Below, in pieces: positions 5,083 through 5,152 of a stretch of DNA of 5,152 bases. The stretch is from contig MHDY01000112.1 in the NCBI GenBank assembly GCA_001803705.1, forward strand, positions 4,884 through 10,035, in the 5' to 3' direction. This DNA is from Nitrospirae bacterium GWC2_56_14. GTDB lineage: Bacteria > Nitrospirota > UBA9217. The notes under the pieces are model-generated. The model worked only from the letters and a program-made list of their open reading frames with translations. It was not told the DNA's origin and did not search any database. The stretch's first letter is position 1. Every line of letters begins with the position of its first letter. A program made the translations under genes and the position numbers.

Positions 5083-5152
5083 GGGTAGTTTTTCACCCGT
5101 TATCGATTTTCTTGCATATCCCCTTCGCAGCCTGAATGAAATTTTTGACCCG
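5083..5152 (-). promoter_or_regulatory. Pair of direct repeats upstream of the 501-residue protein gene (putative activator sites)
   Basis: On the minus strand, CGGGTCAAAAATTTC (5152-5138) and CGGGTGAAAAACTAC (5099-5085) match in 12 of 15 bases. They are offset by 53 bp, about five helical turns, so they would lie on the same DNA face. The second also has inverted ends (GGGT...ACCC, 5083-5098), centred about 57 bp before the estimated start site. The first copy touches the window edge. Confidence 0.35.

Noticed and set aside
5005..5152. A riboswitch (such as a cyclic dinucleotide type) in the leader of the 501-residue gene
   Set aside because: The predicted transcript leader is only about 30 nt and none of the conserved riboswitch core sequences I know are present.

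Overview
The window reads as chromosomal DNA of a Gram-negative bacterium. GC is clearly above 50% by eye, every gene product carries an export signal, and two are probable lipoproteins. A delta-proteobacterial (Desulfobacterota) or Nitrospirota-like host would fit, but this is a guess from overall character; nothing here fixes the taxon. All five genes lie on the minus strand, so transcription runs from the right edge to the left edge. I see no RNA gene, insertion sequence or CRISPR array.

Unit 1 (about 5150 down to 1245) has a 148-bp leader with weak promoter elements and repeat-like putative operator sites. Two overlapping genes follow. The first encodes a 501-residue exported protein and the second a 755-residue probable lipoprotein; they overlap by 14 bp. 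I recognise neither as a named family. They are paralogues: an N-terminal helical region, a hydrophobic Gly/Thr/Val core and a well conserved C-terminal domain align by eye. The larger protein has an extra N-terminal domain and two separate arrays of three 33-residue repeats, and its extra length relative to the smaller one is close to multiples of 33.

A 121-bp gap (1124-1244) holds a good extended -10 sigma70-type promoter decorated with two perfect inverted repeats.

Unit 2 (1123 down to the left edge) is tightly coupled by two ATGA overlaps. It contains a TlpA/thioredoxin-like exported oxidoreductase, a 75-residue DUF4266-type lipoprotein ending in a GGCGC tail, and the first 118 residues of a DUF3570-type putative outer-membrane beta-barrel. 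From my knowledge of these families, TlpA-like, DUF4266 and DUF3570 genes recur together, often with an ApbE-type FAD:protein FMN transferase, which could lie beyond the left edge. The likely theme is a cell-envelope redox or maturation system: the thioredoxin-like protein may keep the small lipoprotein's Cys pair in the right redox state while the barrel gives a surface or export partner. That role is inference. A hairpin over the DUF4266 start site suggests its translation depends on ribosomes finishing tlpA.

Whether the two units act together is unknown; they share only an 8-bp sequence in their control regions.
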